Assembly: GCA_029932195.1 (NCBI GenBank)
Contig: JAOZQN010000004.1
Location: 1-42,835 of the forward strand
Direction: 5' to 3'
Length of the DNA: 42,835 nucleotides
Source: Bacteroidales bacterium
Lineage (GTDB): Bacteria > Bacteroidota > Bacteroidia > Bacteroidales > JAOZQN01
The translations under genes and the position numbers were made by a program. Below, in pieces: positions 9,541-20,756 of this stretch. The stretch's first letter is position 1. Every line of letters begins with the position of its first letter. Below the pieces are notes generated by a model. The model saw nothing but the letters and a program-made list of their open reading frames with translations. It made no database searches and had not been told where the DNA came from.

Positions 9541-9936
9541 TTAAACTCTTCTTCTTTTAGGAGGTCTGCATCCGTTGTGAGGAAGTGGTGTTACATCAAC
9601 AATTTCTGCAACAGAAATTCCAGCTGTAGTTAAAGCTCTGATTGCTGCTTCTCTACCATTTCCAGGTCCTTTTACATAAACCTTAACTTTTCTAAGTCCA
9701 TAATTGAAAGCCTCTTTGGCACAATCATTTGATGCTGTTTGTGCAGCATAAGGAGTATTTTTCTTAGAACCTCTAAACCCCATTTTACCAGCAGACGACC
9801 AACTTATTGTTTGTCCTGTGCCATTAGTTAGAGTTATTATTATGTTGTTGAAAGACGAGTGAATATGTGCTTCACCAATTCCGTCAACTTTTACTTTTTT
9901 CTTCTTTTTGGAAGAAGTTTTTGCTTTTTTTGCCAT
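9541..9936 (-). CDS. rpsK: 30S ribosomal protein S11
   Basis: '[46 protein letters not shown]', '[13 protein letters not shown]'. Confidence 0.98.
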   Translation of the reverse strand: MAKKAKTSSKKKKKVKVDGIGEAHIHSSFNNIIITLTNGTGQTISWSSAGKMGFRGSKKNTPYAAQTASNDCAKEAFNYGLRKVKVYVKGPGNGREAAIRALTTAGISVAEIVDVTPLPHNGCRPPKRRRV

Positions 9937-9967
9937 TATATATGCAGTATTATTCTAAATTAAGTTA

Positions 9968-10345
9968 TTATTTAACAGCTTTCTTTTTGTTTGCTATCGT
10001 TTTTTTCTTACCCTTTCTTGTTCTTGCATTTGTGCTTGTTCTTTGTCCACGAACAGGAAGACCTATTCTGTGTCTAATTCCTCTGTAAGCACCTATATCA
10101 ATAAGTCTTTTGATATTCATTTGAGTTTCAGTCCGTAAAGCTCCCTCTACATCATAATCATCATTGATAATTTTTCTTATCTGAGCTACTTGTGCATCAG
10201 ACCAATCTTTAACTTTCATACTTAAATCAACATTAGCTTTTGTTAGAACTTCTTTTGCAGAAGTTCTTCCAATGCCATATATGTATGTTAAAGCTATTTC
10301 GCCTCGTTTATTTTTGGGTAAATCTATACCTATAATTCTTGCCAT
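9968..10345 (-). CDS. rpsM: 30S ribosomal protein S13
   Basis: '[34 protein letters not shown]', '[26 protein letters not shown]'. Confidence 0.98.
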   Translation of the reverse strand: MARIIGIDLPKNKRGEIALTYIYGIGRTSAKEVLTKANVDLSMKVKDWSDAQVAQIRKIINDDYDVEGALRTETQMNIKRLIDIGAYRGIRHRIGLPVRGQRTSTNARTRKGKKKTIANKKKAVK

Positions 10346-10435
10346 TTGTTTGTATATTAATTTTTTAAGCTACTGATATTTACGGTTTAACAACCTAAAT
10401 TTAAAGATTATCATCTTATTTTCAAAATCGGGTTG

Positions 10436-10466
10436 CAAAAGTAATATTATTTTTTTAATTAACAAA
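10436..10466 (-). promoter_or_regulatory. Predicted internal Bacteroidetes-type promoter upstream of rpsM
   Basis: Minus strand TTTG-N19-TACTTTTG, matching -33 TTTG / -7 TAnnTTTG with 19-nt spacing. Confidence 0.7.
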
Positions 10467-10473
10467 ATAAATT

Positions 10474-10590
10474 TTATCCTTGTCTTTGTTTAAACTTAGG
10501 ATTTTTTTTATTGATAACATATAATCTCCCTTTCCTTCTGACTATCTTGCAGTCAGAACTCCTTTTTTTTACTGAAGCTCTTACTTTCAT
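10474..10590 (-). CDS. rpmJ: 50S ribosomal protein L36 (absent from the supplied ORF track because of its length)
   Basis: Hand translation: [38 protein letters not shown]. Confidence 0.97.
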   Translation of the reverse strand: MKVRASVKKRSSDCKIVRRKGRLYVINKKNPKFKQRQG

Positions 10591-10610
10591 TTTTTATTTT
10601 TTATTTAAGT

Positions 10611-10829
10611 TTATTTGTATCTATAAGTTATGCGTCCTTTAGAAAGGTCGTATGGAGACATTTCTACTTTTACTTTATCGCCAGCAAGTATTCTAATATA
10701 ATTCATTCTCATTTTACCCGAAATATGTGCAAGAATTTTATGCCCGTTTTCAAGTTCAACTGTAAATTTTGCATTAGAAAGTGCTTCCAATATTAATCCG
10801 TCTTTTTCTATTGAGGGTTGTTTAGCCAT
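10611..10829 (-). CDS. infA: Translation initiation factor IF-1
   Basis: '[72 protein letters not shown]'. Confidence 0.98.
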   Translation of the reverse strand: MAKQPSIEKDGLILEALSNAKFTVELENGHKILAHISGKMRMNYIRILAGDKVKVEMSPYDLSKGRITYRYK

Positions 10830-10849
10830 TTTTCTTTATTTTAACTGTT

Positions 10850-11653
10850 TTAAGGACTACTAATATAATCATTTTTTTTAATCGCCTCTTCTATGTATTT
10901 AAAGGTAGATAAGATATCTGCCTTACCATTTTTTACGGCTATCGAAAGTTCGTAATGTGCAGAAGGTTTTCCGTCAGTAGTTCTAGCTGTCCAGCCGTCA
11001 TCACTATCAATATAAATATCTTCTACACCCATATTAATCATAGGCTCGATGGCAATAGTTAGTCCATTTCTTAATTTTTTTCCACGTCCTCGCTTTCCGT
11101 AGTTATTTACAGTAGGAGATTCGTGTAGTTCTAAACCAACTCCATGCCCTGTCATTCGTCTAACAACAGTATATCCTCTTTGTTTTACATGATTTTCTAC
11201 TGCGAAGCCAATATCTCCAAGTCTATTTCCGTGAATTGCAACTTCAATAGCCTTGTATAACGATTCTCTTGTGGCTTTCATTAAGTTCCAAGTTTCTTGC
11301 TCTACTTTACCAATGGCATAAGTAAAAGCAGAATCTCCATGAAATCCATTAAGTTCAACTCCACAATCAACTGAAACAATATCTCCTTCTTTTATTTCAT
11401 AATCCGAAGGGATACCATGAACAACAACATCATTTACAGAAATACAAAGAGTATTTGGAAAACCATGATAGTCTAAAAATGAAGGAATACCACCATTATC
11501 TTGAATATATTCTTTTGCAATTTTATCTAAATCTATAGTTTTTACTCCCGGTTTCATTGCCATTGCAACTTGTTCATGAGCTTTGGCAACCATAAGATTA
11601 CTTTCTCTAATAGATTCTATTTGCTGGTCTGTTTTATAAATTATTTTTTTCAT
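10850..11653 (-). CDS. map: Type I methionyl aminopeptidase
   Basis: 'PSFLDYHGFPNTLCISVNDVVVHGIP', 'DIVSVDCGVELNGFHGDSAFT', 'TGHGVGLELHESPTV', 'LTIAIEPM'. Confidence 0.97.
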   Translation of the reverse strand: MKKIIYKTDQQIESIRESNLMVAKAHEQVAMAMKPGVKTIDLDKIAKEYIQDNGGIPSFLDYHGFPNTLCISVNDVVVHGIPSDYEIKEGDIVSVDCGVELNGFHGDSAFTYAIGKVEQETWNLMKATRESLYKAIEVAIHGNRLGDIGFAVENHVKQRGYTVVRRMTGHGVGLELHESPTVNNYGKRGRGKKLRNGLTIAIEPMINMGVEDIYIDSDDGWTARTTDGKPSAHYELSIAVKNGKADILSTFKYIEEAIKKNDYISSP

Positions 11654-12996
11654 TACATTCCTGATGGTGCTCCAACTCTACCTTTTAGTTTTCCTGATTT
11701 CATTAACCCGTCATAATGTCTCATCATTAAATGACTTTCAATTTGCTGTAAAGTATCAAGAACTACACCTACCAAAATAAGTAACGATGTTCCTCCATAA
11801 AATTGAGCAAACTGTCCATTAATTCCTGCTATCATTGCAAAAGCCGGTAAAATAGCAACTATTGCGAGAAAGATAGAACCAGGTAATGTAATTTTAGACA
11901 TTATATTATCAAGGTGTTCTACTGTTTTCTTTCCTGGCTTAACTCCTGGAATAAAACCACCATTCTTTTTCATATCTTCTGCCATTTGTGTAGGATTTAC
12001 AGTTATAGCAGTATAAAAATATGTGAAAATAATAATCATTATTGCAAATGTGAAGTTATACCAAAAGCCAGTGTAATCTGAAAAAGCAGCACCAACTCCG
12101 CTCAAAAGTTTAGAGTCTAATCTTACTAACATAAGAGGTAAAAACATTAAAGCTTGTGCGAAAATGATGGGCATTACACCCGCAGCATTTACTTTTAGTG
12201 GAATATATTGTCTAACACCACCGTATTGCTTGTTACCAACAATTCTTTTTGCATATTGAACAGGAATTCTTCTTGTGCCTTGCACGAGCATTATTGAAGC
12301 TACAAATACTAAGAAAAGAACAATCATTTCTACAAGAAATAATATTAAACCACCACCTTCTGCTTCTAATCTTGAGAAGAATTCAGCAAATAATGAGAAC
12401 GGTAATCTTGCGATAATACCTATCATTATTAGTAATGATATTCCATTTCCTATTCCTTTATCTGTAATTTTTTCACCTAACCACATTACAAAAATAGTTC
12501 CCGCAGTAAGAGTAATAATAGATGGTAAAACAAAATCTAATATACCATAACCTGCAACAAAAGCAGATTCAGGAAGTTGGTAACGTAAATTAGCAAGATA
12601 ACTTGGTGCTTGGAACAATAGAATAGCTACTGTTAAATACCTTGTTATTTGTGTTATTTTTTTACGTCCACTTTCTCCCTCTCTTTGTAGTTTTTGGAAA
12701 TAAGGCACAGCCATTCCGAGCAATTGGATTACAATTGAAGCAGAAATATATGGCATAATACCAAGTGCAAATACCGAAGCATTAGCAAATGCTCCACCAG
12801 AGAACATATTGAGAATTGAAAGCAAACCTGTATCTGTTTGACTTTGCAAATTAGCTAACTGTGTTGGGTCTATTCCCGGTAGCACTACATGAGCACCAAA
12901 CCTATATACAAGAATAAAGCCCAAAGTTACCAAGATTTTGGTTCTCAAGTCTTCAATTTTGTAAATATTTTTTATCGTTTCTATGAACCTTTTCAT
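11653..12996 (-). CDS. secY: Preprotein translocase subunit SecY
   Basis: 10-TM protein; 'TLGFILVYRFGAHVVLPGID', 'MPYISASIVIQLL', 'YIPLKVNAAGVMPIIFAQALM'. Confidence 0.98.
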   Translation of the reverse strand: MKRFIETIKNIYKIEDLRTKILVTLGFILVYRFGAHVVLPGIDPTQLANLQSQTDTGLLSILNMFSGGAFANASVFALGIMPYISASIVIQLLGMAVPYFQKLQREGESGRKKITQITRYLTVAILLFQAPSYLANLRYQLPESAFVAGYGILDFVLPSIITLTAGTIFVMWLGEKITDKGIGNGISLLIMIGIIARLPFSLFAEFFSRLEAEGGGLILFLVEMIVLFLVFVASIMLVQGTRRIPVQYAKRIVGNKQYGGVRQYIPLKVNAAGVMPIIFAQALMFLPLMLVRLDSKLLSGVGAAFSDYTGFWYNFTFAIMIIIFTYFYTAITVNPTQMAEDMKKNGGFIPGVKPGKKTVEHLDNIMSKITLPGSIFLAIVAILPAFAMIAGINGQFAQFYGGTSLLILVGVVLDTLQQIESHLMMRHYDGLMKSGKLKGRVGAPSGM

Positions 12997-13037
12997 TCTA
13001 ACTTTTATTGATTATTAGTTATTTTACTTTCGACAGT

Positions 13038-13100
13038 CTCTAAAAATTTGAATTTAATTTTTCTTAGAATAGAAAGTTTTAAGTATCTAAATTTTTAGAG
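13038..13100. repeat. Inverted repeat in the rplO-secY spacer
   Basis: Perfect 12-bp arms CTCTAAAAATTT / AAATTTTTAGAG. Confidence 0.7.
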
Positions 13101-13110
13101 CTTATCTTTT

Positions 13111-13557
13111 TTAAAGGACAACAGCTTTTCCTTCTACTGCTTCTATTGATTTTATTGCTGATTTAGAAAATGCGTCAACTGTTACTTCTATTTTTTTAGT
13201 AAGAGTTCCATTTCCCAAAACTTTGATTAAATCTTTTTTAGAAGCTAAACCTGTATTTACTAAAACTTCTTTGTCTATCACAGATAAATTTTTATCTGTA
13301 GCAAGTTTTTCTAAGTCAAATAAATTAACAGCTTTATACTCTACTCTGTTTATGTTTGTAAAACCAAATTTAGGCACACGTCTGATAAGTGGCATTTGTC
13401 CACCCTCGAAACCAATTTTACGGCTATATCCTGAACGAGACTTAGCACCCTTATGCCCTCTTGTGGCTGTGCGTCCTTTTCCGCTACCGATACCTCTACC
13501 GATTCGCTTTCTTGTTTTTGTTGAACCTTCTGCAGGTTTTAAATTACTTAAATCCAT
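13111..13557 (-). CDS. rplO: 50S ribosomal protein L15
   Basis: 'MDLSNLKPAEGSTKTRKRIGRGIGSGKGRTATRGHKGAKSRSG'. Confidence 0.98.
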   Translation of the reverse strand: MDLSNLKPAEGSTKTRKRIGRGIGSGKGRTATRGHKGAKSRSGYSRKIGFEGGQMPLIRRVPKFGFTNINRVEYKAVNLFDLEKLATDKNLSVIDKEVLVNTGLASKKDLIKVLGNGTLTKKIEVTVDAFSKSAIKSIEAVEGKAVVL

Positions 13558-13562
13558 TGTAT

Positions 13563-13742
13563 TTATATTTTTTCTACTTCGATTAGATGACTAACTTTAC
13601 TTACCATTCCCAATATTTGTGGAGTAGCATTATGTTCTACTGTAGCACGTATTTTTCTTAAACCTAATGCTTTAACAGTGTTTTTTTGCCTTTTAGTAGC
13701 ACCAATGATGCTCTTTTTTTGCGTAATTTTAATTTTATCCAT
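13563..13742 (-). CDS. rpmD: 50S ribosomal protein L30 (start trimmed from ORF 13563-13802)
   Basis: 'MDKIKITQKKSIIGATKRQKNTVKALGLRKIRATVEHNATPQILGMVSKVSHLIEVEKI'. Confidence 0.97.
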   Translation of the reverse strand: MDKIKITQKKSIIGATKRQKNTVKALGLRKIRATVEHNATPQILGMVSKVSHLIEVEKI

Positions 13743-13755
13743 TTTAGAAAATAAA

Positions 13756-14268
13756 TTATCCGTTAAAAACTTTTTGCACTGAAATTCCTCTATGTTCTGC
13801 AATTGTTTTAGGGTCTCTAAGTTCGGTAAGAGCTTTAAATGTAGCTTTTACTAAGTTGTGCGAATTTGCCGAGCCTTTTGATTTTGCAAGAACATCTTTT
13901 ATACCTACGCTTTCCAAAACAGGTCTCATTGCTCCACCAGCTTTCACACCTGTTCCGTGTGATGCAGGTTTGATAAATACGTGAGCTCCACCATATTTTG
14001 CTATTTGTTCGTGAGGTATTGTTCCTTTGTGAATAGGAATTCTAACCAAGTTTTTCTTTGCTTGGTCTAAACCTTTAGCTATTGCAGTAGTAACCTCATT
14101 AGCTTTTCCTAATCCGTATCCTACAATTCCGTTTTCGTCTCCTACAACAACCATTGCCGAGAAGCTAAATGTTCGTCCACCTTTGGTAACCTTTGTTACT
14201 CTGTTGATAGCAACAAGTCTATCTTTTAATTCAAGGTCTCCTATTTTTACTTTTTTATTACTTGTCAT
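13756..14268 (-). CDS. rpsE: 30S ribosomal protein S5
   Basis: '[43 protein letters not shown]'. Confidence 0.98.
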   Translation of the reverse strand: MTSNKKVKIGDLELKDRLVAINRVTKVTKGGRTFSFSAMVVVGDENGIVGYGLGKANEVTTAIAKGLDQAKKNLVRIPIHKGTIPHEQIAKYGGAHVFIKPASHGTGVKAGGAMRPVLESVGIKDVLAKSKGSANSHNLVKATFKALTELRDPKTIAEHRGISVQKVFNG

Positions 14269-14293
14269 ATTGTAAATGTCCTAATAATTTGAT

Positions 14294-14653
14294 TTAAAAA
14301 ATAATGCCCCCTTCTCTTACAGCGTCAGCAAGAGCTTTAACTCTACCATGATAGATATATCCATTTCTATCAAAAACTACAGATTTAATGTCAGAGTTTA
14401 ACGCTTTTTCAGAAAGTAATTTGCCAACAAGTTTTGCTTGTTCTGCTTTCGTTACCTCTTTTTTGTCCACAATTTCTTTGTTTAAAGAAGAAGCAGCAAC
14501 AAGAGTTTTTCCATCTGAATCATTAATTATTTGAGCATAAATATGTTTGTTACTTCTGAAAACAGATAAACGAGGTCTATCATTTGTTCCAGAAATCTTT
14601 TTTCTTATACGATATTTAATCGTTTGTCTTCTTTTGTTTTTATCAAAAGCCAT
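14294..14653 (-). CDS. rplR: 50S ribosomal protein L18
   Basis: '[31 protein letters not shown]', '[24 protein letters not shown]'. Confidence 0.98.
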   Translation of the reverse strand: MAFDKNKRRQTIKYRIRKKISGTNDRPRLSVFRSNKHIYAQIINDSDGKTLVAASSLNKEIVDKKEVTKAEQAKLVGKLLSEKALNSDIKSVVFDRNGYIYHGRVKALADAVREGGIIF

Positions 14654-14693
14654 TTTCTTATTTTTTTATTGATTTTTAACCATAAAAGTTCAT

Positions 14694-14782
14694 AAAGTTA
14701 AAAGTTATAAAGCAAGAATAATTTTTACTTACAAGTATTTTAAGTAAAAATACTATTTCAATATTTTACAACTTTTAACTTT
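14694..14782. repeat. Nested inverted repeats in the rplF-rplR spacer
   Basis: AAAGTTAAAAGTT (14694-14706) / AACTTTTAACTTT (14770-14782), enclosing ATTTTTACTTA (14721-14731) / TAAGTAAAAAT (14741-14751). Confidence 0.8.
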
Positions 14783-14792
14783 CTACTTTTAA

Positions 14793-15347
14793 CTACTTAG
14801 CAGCAGCCATTTTACCTTGTTTCCTTCTAAGTTCTTCTCCAACAAACTTGATACCTTTCCCTTTGTAAGGTTCTGGCTTACGGAAAGAACGAATTTTAGC
14901 AATTACATGTCCCAATAATTGTTTATCTACTGAAGTTAAAGTTAGTATTGGGTTTGCTCTTTTTTGAGTATCTGCCGAAATTTTCACTTCAGCAGGAATT
15001 TCCATCAAAATATTGTGCGAAAATCCTAAGTGCATATCTAAAAGTTGCCCTGTGGAGGTTACTTTATAACCAACACCTACAAATTCTAATTTTGCGGTAA
15101 ATCCTGTTGATACTCCAATAACCATATTATTGATTAAGGCTCTTGACAACCCGTGTAAAGATTTGTGTCTTTTTTGGTCGGTTGGTCTTCCAAGAATTAC
15201 TTCGTTGTCTTTAACTTCTACACTAATACTAGAGTCTAATTTTTGCGTTATTTCGCCAAGTTTTCCTTTTACAGTAACAGTGTTCTTGTCCATCTTAACC
15301 TGAACACCTGCAGGAATACTTACTGGTAGTTTACCTATTCTTGACAT
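14793..15347 (-). CDS. rplF: 50S ribosomal protein L6
   Basis: 'MSRIGKLPVSIPAGVQVKMDKNTVTVKGKLGE', 'PEPYKGKGIKFVGEELRRKQGK'. Confidence 0.98.
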   Translation of the reverse strand: MSRIGKLPVSIPAGVQVKMDKNTVTVKGKLGEITQKLDSSISVEVKDNEVILGRPTDQKRHKSLHGLSRALINNMVIGVSTGFTAKLEFVGVGYKVTSTGQLLDMHLGFSHNILMEIPAEVKISADTQKRANPILTLTSVDKQLLGHVIAKIRSFRKPEPYKGKGIKFVGEELRRKQGKMAAAK

Positions 15348-15377
15348 TTTTATAAATCTTTTCGTTGTTGTTATTTT

Positions 15378-15776
15378 TTAATATACGTAACAAAGAACTT
15401 CTCCTCCAACTTTGTTGGCACGTGCGTCTTTGTCACTCATTACACCTTTTGATGTAGATATAATTGCTATACCAAGTCCGTTTAAAACTCTTGGTAAGTT
15501 TCTGTTATCTGCATATTTTCTTAAACCAGGTTTGCTGATTTTTTGAATTTTCTTTATTGCAGGAACTTTAGAAACCGGATGATATTTTAAAGCAATTTTT
15601 ATATTGCCTTGATATCCTTTATCTTCAAATTTGTAACTAAGAATATATCCTTTATCGTATAATATTTTTGTGATTTCCTTTTTCAAGTTTGAAGCTGGAA
15701 TTTCTACCACTTTGTGGTTAGCCATTATACCATTTCTTATTCTTGTTAAATAATCTGCTATTGGGTCTGTAAACAT
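15378..15776 (-). CDS. rpsH: 30S ribosomal protein S8
   Basis: '[27 protein letters not shown]', '[33 protein letters not shown]'. Confidence 0.98.
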   Translation of the reverse strand: MFTDPIADYLTRIRNGIMANHKVVEIPASNLKKEITKILYDKGYILSYKFEDKGYQGNIKIALKYHPVSKVPAIKKIQKISKPGLRKYADNRNLPRVLNGLGIAIISTSKGVMSDKDARANKVGGEVLCYVY

Positions 15777-15808
15777 TTTAAAGTCTATTTAAGTTATTTA
15801 TTTTATTT

Positions 15809-16096
15809 CTACCAGCTTGCTTTCCTAATTCCAGGTATTAAACCGTTTGAAGCCATTTCTCTGAAGTTAATTCTGCTTATACCAAATTGTCTCATGTAAC
15901 CTCTTGGTCTTCCTGTAATTCTACATCTATTTCTGTATCTAATTGGTGAAGAGTTCTTTGGTAAAAGTTGCAACAAATCTGCTGCTTCTTTATCGCCTTC
16001 TTTCACTCTTTTTTTTAGTTCAGCTCTTCTTTCTGCGTATTTTTCTATAAGTTTTTTTCTTTTAGCTTCACGAGCTATCATTGATTGCTTAGCCAT
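15809..16096 (-). CDS. rpsN: 30S ribosomal protein S14 (zinc-independent form)
   Basis: '[41 protein letters not shown]'; no CXXC zinc ligands. Confidence 0.97.
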   Translation of the reverse strand: MAKQSMIAREAKRKKLIEKYAERRAELKKRVKEGDKEAADLLQLLPKNSSPIRYRNRCRITGRPRGYMRQFGISRINFREMASNGLIPGIRKASW

Positions 16097-16113
16097 ATTT
16101 TTTTTATTTAAAA

Positions 16114-16665
16114 TTAGTTCTTTTTAAAAGGGAAGCCAAACTCTTTTAGAAGAGCAAAACCTTCTTCATCTGTTTGAGCAGTAGTAACAAATGTTATGTT
16201 AAGCCCGTTTAATTTTTTAATTTTTTCGTATTCTATTTCAGGAAAAATAATTTGTTCTTTAATTCCTAAAGTATAATTTCCTCTACCGTCGAACTTAGTT
16301 GAGATGCCGTTAAAGTCTTTTACAGCAGGAAGAGATGCAGATACCAATCTTTCTAAAAATTCGTACATTGTTCCTCTTCTTAAAGTTACTCGAACTCCAA
16401 TTTCGTTTCCTTTTCTAAGTTTAAAGTTTGAGATGTCCTTCTTAGACAAAGTAGTAACAGCTTTTTGTCCAGCTATAGCAGTCATTTCTGCTTGTGCTGC
16501 GTCTATTAATTTTTTGTCTATTAATGCACCTCCAACGCCTTGATTTAAAACAATCTTTTCTAATCTTGGTACTTGCATATTTGATGTGTAGTCAAACTTT
16601 TTCATCAAAGCAGGTACTATTTCGTTATAAAATTTTGTTTTATAATTTGGAATGTATTTACCCAT
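16114..16665 (-). CDS. rplE: 50S ribosomal protein L5
   Basis: '[18 protein letters not shown]', '[22 protein letters not shown]'. Confidence 0.98.
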   Translation of the reverse strand: MGKYIPNYKTKFYNEIVPALMKKFDYTSNMQVPRLEKIVLNQGVGGALIDKKLIDAAQAEMTAIAGQKAVTTLSKKDISNFKLRKGNEIGVRVTLRRGTMYEFLERLVSASLPAVKDFNGISTKFDGRGNYTLGIKEQIIFPEIEYEKIKKLNGLNITFVTTAQTDEEGFALLKEFGFPFKKN

Positions 16666-16991
16666 TATTTTATTTCTACTTTATTCTTTGATTTTTTAGA
16701 AAATCTTACAAGATTTCCTTCTTTATTTTTTTTACGTCCTATTTTAGTAGGTTCACCTGTTTCGGGACAGATTGGCTGTAAATTAGATAAATGTATTGGA
16801 GCTTCTACTTCAACAATATTACCTTCAGCATTTTCAGATGTAGGCTTTTTATGTTTGTGAACAATATTCACACCTTCTACTATTGCTTTATAGTCATCTA
16901 TAATAACTTTTAGCACCCTACCTTTTGTCCCTTTGTAATTGCCGGCATTAACATATACGTTATCGCCTTTTTTTATATGAAATTTTTTCAT
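16665..16991 (-). CDS. rplX: 50S ribosomal protein L24
   Basis: '[23 protein letters not shown]', '[12 protein letters not shown]'. Confidence 0.98.
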   Translation of the reverse strand: MKKFHIKKGDNVYVNAGNYKGTKGRVLKVIIDDYKAIVEGVNIVHKHKKPTSENAEGNIVEVEAPIHLSNLQPICPETGEPTKIGRKKNKEGNLVRFSKKSKNKVEIK

Positions 16992-17012
16992 AATTCTCAG
17001 AATATTAATTTA

Positions 17013-17378
17013 TTATAAAACTTCTGGAGCGAGAGAAACAATTTTCATATAATTTTTTCTCAATTCTCTTGGAATAGGTCCAAAAATACGGGTTCCTTTT
17101 ATCTCTCCTGCTGTATCTAACAATACTACCGCATTATCGTCGAATCTAATATAAGACCCGTCTGTTCTGCGTACCTCTTTTCTTGTTCTAACAACTACTG
17201 CTTTTATTACAGTTCCTTTTTTTACCTCTCCAGAAGGAATTGCACTTTTTACAGTAACTACTATTTTGTCGCCTACAGTAGCATATTTTTGTTGAGAACC
17301 TCCTAAAATATTAATACATAGTACTTCTTTTGCACCTGTATTATCTGCGACTGTAAGTCTTGATTCTTTTTGTATCAT
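17013..17378 (-). CDS. rplN: 50S ribosomal protein L14
   Basis: '[22 protein letters not shown]', '[27 protein letters not shown]'. Confidence 0.98.
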   Translation of the reverse strand: MIQKESRLTVADNTGAKEVLCINILGGSQQKYATVGDKIVVTVKSAIPSGEVKKGTVIKAVVVRTRKEVRRTDGSYIRFDDNAVVLLDTAGEIKGTRIFGPIPRELRKNYMKIVSLAPEVL

Positions 17379-17380
17379 AA

Positions 17381-17641
17381 TTATTTAGCTCTTTCAAGTA
17401 TTTCTACTAATCGCCATCTTTTGTTTTTACTTAATGGGCGAGTTTCCATTATTTTTACTTTATCTCCAATGTTGCAGTCGTTTTCTGCATCATGTGCAAA
17501 AAAATTACTTTTTTTGCTAATAAATTTTCCGTATTTTGGGTGTTTCATGTTACGAGTAACTTCCACAGAAATAGTTTTTTCCATTTTGTCACTAGTAACA
17601 AGCCCTATACGAACCTTTCTTAAATTTCTTTTTGTTTCCAT
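17381..17641 (-). CDS. rpsQ: 30S ribosomal protein S17
   Basis: '[31 protein letters not shown]', '[24 protein letters not shown]'. Confidence 0.98.
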   Translation of the reverse strand: METKRNLRKVRIGLVTSDKMEKTISVEVTRNMKHPKYGKFISKKSNFFAHDAENDCNIGDKVKIMETRPLSKNKRWRLVEILERAK

Positions 17642-17679
17642 TGTATTTATTTAATTCGTAGTATTTTTAAGACAATAAA

Positions 17680-17880
17680 TTACTTGACATCTTCAATTTG
17701 TCTTCGTCTTAGCTCTGTTTTTAAACGAGCAATAAATCTTTTAGAGTTTTTTAATTGAAGGTGATTTTCTAATGGAGAAACAGCATGATTAAGTCTTAGT
17801 GTCAATAAACGAGCTTTTTCATCTTCAATATTTTCGATAACCTCGTTTGTTGCGAGTTCTCTTATTTCAGAATTTTTCAT
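17680..17880 (-). CDS. rpmC: 50S ribosomal protein L29
   Basis: Position between rplP and rpsQ; 'MKNSEIRELATNEVIENIEDEKARLLTLRLNHAVSPLENHLQLKNSKRFIARLKTELRRR'. Confidence 0.97.
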   Translation of the reverse strand: MKNSEIRELATNEVIENIEDEKARLLTLRLNHAVSPLENHLQLKNSKRFIARLKTELRRRQIEDVK

Positions 17881-17932
17881 CAGTAAATTTCTTTAAATGA
17901 TTTGATATTAATTTAGTATAATTTTGCCTTTT

Positions 17933-18355
17933 TTATTCTTCAGTATAGTCTCTTCTTATGACAAACTTAGTTTTAATAGGCAATTTTTGTGCAGCAAGTC
18001 TAAGTGCTTCTTTTGCTGTTGCTAAATCAACGCCTTCGGCTTCAAAAATAATTCTTCCTGGTGAAATTCTTGCAACGTAATGTTCAATATCTCCCTTACC
18101 TTTACCCATTCTAACCTCAGCAGGTTTTTTGGTTACAGGTTTTGTAGGAAAAACTCTAATCCATATTTGTCCCTGTCTTTTCATACGTCTTGTAACTGCC
18201 TGTCTGGCAGCCTCTAACTGTCGTCCTGTCATCCAACAAGTTTCTAAGGCTTTTATTCCAAAAGAACCAAATGATAGCTGATTACCTCTGTTGGCATTGC
18301 CTTTCATTCTCCCCTTTTGGAGCTTTCTATATTTTGTTTTCTTTGGTTGTAACAT
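17933..18355 (-). CDS. rplP: 50S ribosomal protein L16
   Basis: '[38 protein letters not shown]', '[23 protein letters not shown]'. Confidence 0.98.
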   Translation of the reverse strand: MLQPKKTKYRKLQKGRMKGNANRGNQLSFGSFGIKALETCWMTGRQLEAARQAVTRRMKRQGQIWIRVFPTKPVTKKPAEVRMGKGKGDIEHYVARISPGRIIFEAEGVDLATAKEALRLAAQKLPIKTKFVIRRDYTEE

Positions 18356-18384
18356 TATTTGTGGTAATAATTATTTGTTAGAAT

Positions 18385-19089
18385 TTATCTTGTATTTCTT
18401 CGGCGTTTTACCTTTGATTTTTTTTGCTTTATTTTTTTATCTACATTAGGAGACAAGTCTCTTTTTCCGTAAACTTCACCTTTAAAAATCCAAACTTTAA
18501 TACCGAGTAAACCAACTTTAGTTAAAGCTTCTGCTGCTGCATAATCAATGTCTGCTCTAAGTGTATGTAGAGGAGTTCTTCCTTCTTTATACATCTCATT
18601 ACGAGCCATTTCAGCACCATTTAATCTACCAGCTATTAATATTTTTACTCCTTTAGCACCCATTCTCATGGTTGAAGCAATTGCCATTTTTATAGCTCTA
18701 CGATATGCAATTTTACCTTCAAGCTGTTTGGCTACAGTATTTGCAACAATAAGAGCGTCCAATTCTGGTCTTTTAACTTCAAAAATATTAACTTGAACTT
18801 CTTTATTCGTAATTTTTTTCAGCTCTTCTCTAAGTCTATCAACTTCTTTACCACCTTTACCTATAATAATTCCAGGTCTTGCAGTATTAACAGTTATAGT
18901 TATTAATTTTAGAGTTCTTTCAATAATTATTCTTGAAATATTAGCTTTGGCTAATCTTACGTTAAGATATTTTCTTATTTTATCGTCTTCGTAGATATTA
19001 TCTGCATAATTATCTCCTCCGAACCAGTTTGAATCCCATCCTCTGATGTATCCAAGCCTACTACTTATTGGATTTACCTTTTGTCCCAT
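18385..19089 (-). CDS. rpsC: 30S ribosomal protein S3
   Basis: '[23 protein letters not shown]', KH domain '[20 protein letters not shown]'. Confidence 0.98.
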   Translation of the reverse strand: MGQKVNPISSRLGYIRGWDSNWFGGDNYADNIYEDDKIRKYLNVRLAKANISRIIIERTLKLITITVNTARPGIIIGKGGKEVDRLREELKKITNKEVQVNIFEVKRPELDALIVANTVAKQLEGKIAYRRAIKMAIASTMRMGAKGVKILIAGRLNGAEMARNEMYKEGRTPLHTLRADIDYAAAEALTKVGLLGIKVWIFKGEVYGKRDLSPNVDKKIKQKKSKVKRRRNTR

Positions 19090-19090
19090 T

Positions 19091-19498
19091 CTATATATTT
19101 GGTTTTTGTTTTGTGTCTATAAATAAAGTTACATGATTAGAACGCTTTCTTATTCTATAAGCTCTACCTTGTGCTCTTGGCTGAATTCTTTTGAGCATTC
19201 TTGCAGAATCTACAAATATTGTTTTTATGTATAAGTCAGCTTCTTCTATTCTTACACCTTCGTTTTTTTGTTCCCAGTTTGCAATTGCAGATTTAAGTAA
19301 AACTTTTAATCTACCTGATGCTTCTTTTGGCGAAAACGTTAGTATATCAAGAGCAGTATTTATATCTTTTCCTCTGATAACATCAGCAAGTAGCCTCATT
19401 TTCCGAGGAGATGTAGGACAATTTTTAAGAATAGCATAATATTGTTTCTTTTTTTGTTCCTTTATCTTTTCAGCTCTTATTTTTTTTCTTTTTCCCAT
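19091..19498 (-). CDS. rplV: 50S ribosomal protein L22
   Basis: '[29 protein letters not shown]', '[24 protein letters not shown]'. Confidence 0.97.
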   Translation of the reverse strand: MGKRKKIRAEKIKEQKKKQYYAILKNCPTSPRKMRLLADVIRGKDINTALDILTFSPKEASGRLKVLLKSAIANWEQKNEGVRIEEADLYIKTIFVDSARMLKRIQPRAQGRAYRIRKRSNHVTLFIDTKQKPNI

Positions 19499-19570
19499 CT
19501 CAAATTGAAATTATTTAATTTTTATTCAATGTTTAATTTGTTCAAAGTTTCTTGAATTTTAGAAACTTTA

Positions 19571-19837
19571 TTATTTTCTGTTACCAGAATGTCCTCTGAA
19601 AGTTCTTGTTGGTGCGAACTCTCCAAGTTTATGTCCAACCATATTCTCCGTAATATAAACTGGTATAAACTTATTACCATTGTGAACAGCTAAAGTGTAT
19701 CCTACAAAGTCTGGGGAAATCATAGATCTCCTTGCCCAAGTTTTGATAACTTTCTTCTTTCCTGTTTCTTGCATTTTTAAAACCTTGCGTTCTAATTTAA
19801 CGTCTATAAAAGGTCCCTTCTTTAGTGAGCGGCTCAT
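19571..19837 (-). CDS. rpsS: 30S ribosomal protein S19
   Basis: '[19 protein letters not shown]', '[20 protein letters not shown]'. Confidence 0.98.
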   Translation of the reverse strand: MSRSLKKGPFIDVKLERKVLKMQETGKKKVIKTWARRSMISPDFVGYTLAVHNGNKFIPVYITENMVGHKLGEFAPTRTFRGHSGNRK

Positions 19838-19859
19838 GTTATTGTTTTTTAGTTATTTT

Positions 19860-20693
19860 TTATCTCTTTTTAGTTTTTCTACGTTCTACAATATATCTGT
19901 CTGAACGTTTCTTTTTGTCTCTTGTTTTAAATCCTTTTGCAAGAATACCGTTTCGTGAACGAGGGTGTCCACCAGACGAGCGTCCTTCACCACCACCCAT
20001 TGGGTGATCTACTGGATTCATAACAACACCACGAACTCTTGGTCTTCGTCCTTGCCATCTTGTTCGTCCAGCTTTTCCTGAGCGTTCTAATTGATGGTCT
20101 GAATTTGAAACATGTCCGATTGTTGCTCTACAAGTTGCAAGAATTTTTCTTACCTCACCAGAAGGTAATTTTATTAAGGCATATTTACCATCTCTTGATA
20201 CTAATTGTGCATAAGAACCTGCACTTCTTACCATTGAAGCCCCTTGTCTGGGATATAATTCTACGTTATGAATAACTGCTCCCAAAGGTATTTCTGATAA
20301 ATATAAAGTGTTTCCAATTTCTGGTGCTACTCCTTTTCCTGATAATATTTCTTGCCCTACTTCAATTCCTCTTGGGGCAATTATATATCTTTTTACACCA
20401 TCTTTATATATCACAAGTGCGATTCTTGCACTTCTATTCGGATCATACTCAATAGATGCTATTTTAGCAGGAATTCCTTCTTTGTCTCTTTTGAAGTCAA
20501 TTACTCTATATTTCTTTTTGTGTCCACCTCCAATATATCTGGAAGTCATACGTCCTTGACTATTTCTTCCTCCAGTTCTTTTTAAACCTTTAACAAGAGA
20601 TTTTTCTGGACTTGATTTTGTTATTTCCGAAAAAGTTGTTACAATTTTTCGTCTTTGTCCAGGCGTTGTCGGTTTTATTTTGCGTAGTGCCAT
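19860..20693 (-). CDS. rplB: 50S ribosomal protein L2
   Basis: '[29 protein letters not shown]', '[26 protein letters not shown]'. Confidence 0.98.
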   Translation of the reverse strand: MALRKIKPTTPGQRRKIVTTFSEITKSSPEKSLVKGLKRTGGRNSQGRMTSRYIGGGHKKKYRVIDFKRDKEGIPAKIASIEYDPNRSARIALVIYKDGVKRYIIAPRGIEVGQEILSGKGVAPEIGNTLYLSEIPLGAVIHNVELYPRQGASMVRSAGSYAQLVSRDGKYALIKLPSGEVRKILATCRATIGHVSNSDHQLERSGKAGRTRWQGRRPRVRGVVMNPVDHPMGGGEGRSSGGHPRSRNGILAKGFKTRDKKKRSDRYIVERRKTKKR

Positions 20694-20756
20694 TTCTTTT
20701 AAAAATTTTTAGATTTTAGATTTTAGATTTTTTTATTAAAATAAGAAAAATCTTAT

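Noticed and set aside
10474-10590. Loss of zinc ligands in L36 (and S14) as novelty
   Set aside because: Zinc-independent (C-minus) paralogue forms are well known, so not novel.
13743-13802. N-terminal extension of the rpmD ORF
   Set aside because: L30 homology starts at MDKIKITQKKS; the extension overlaps the rpsE 3' end.
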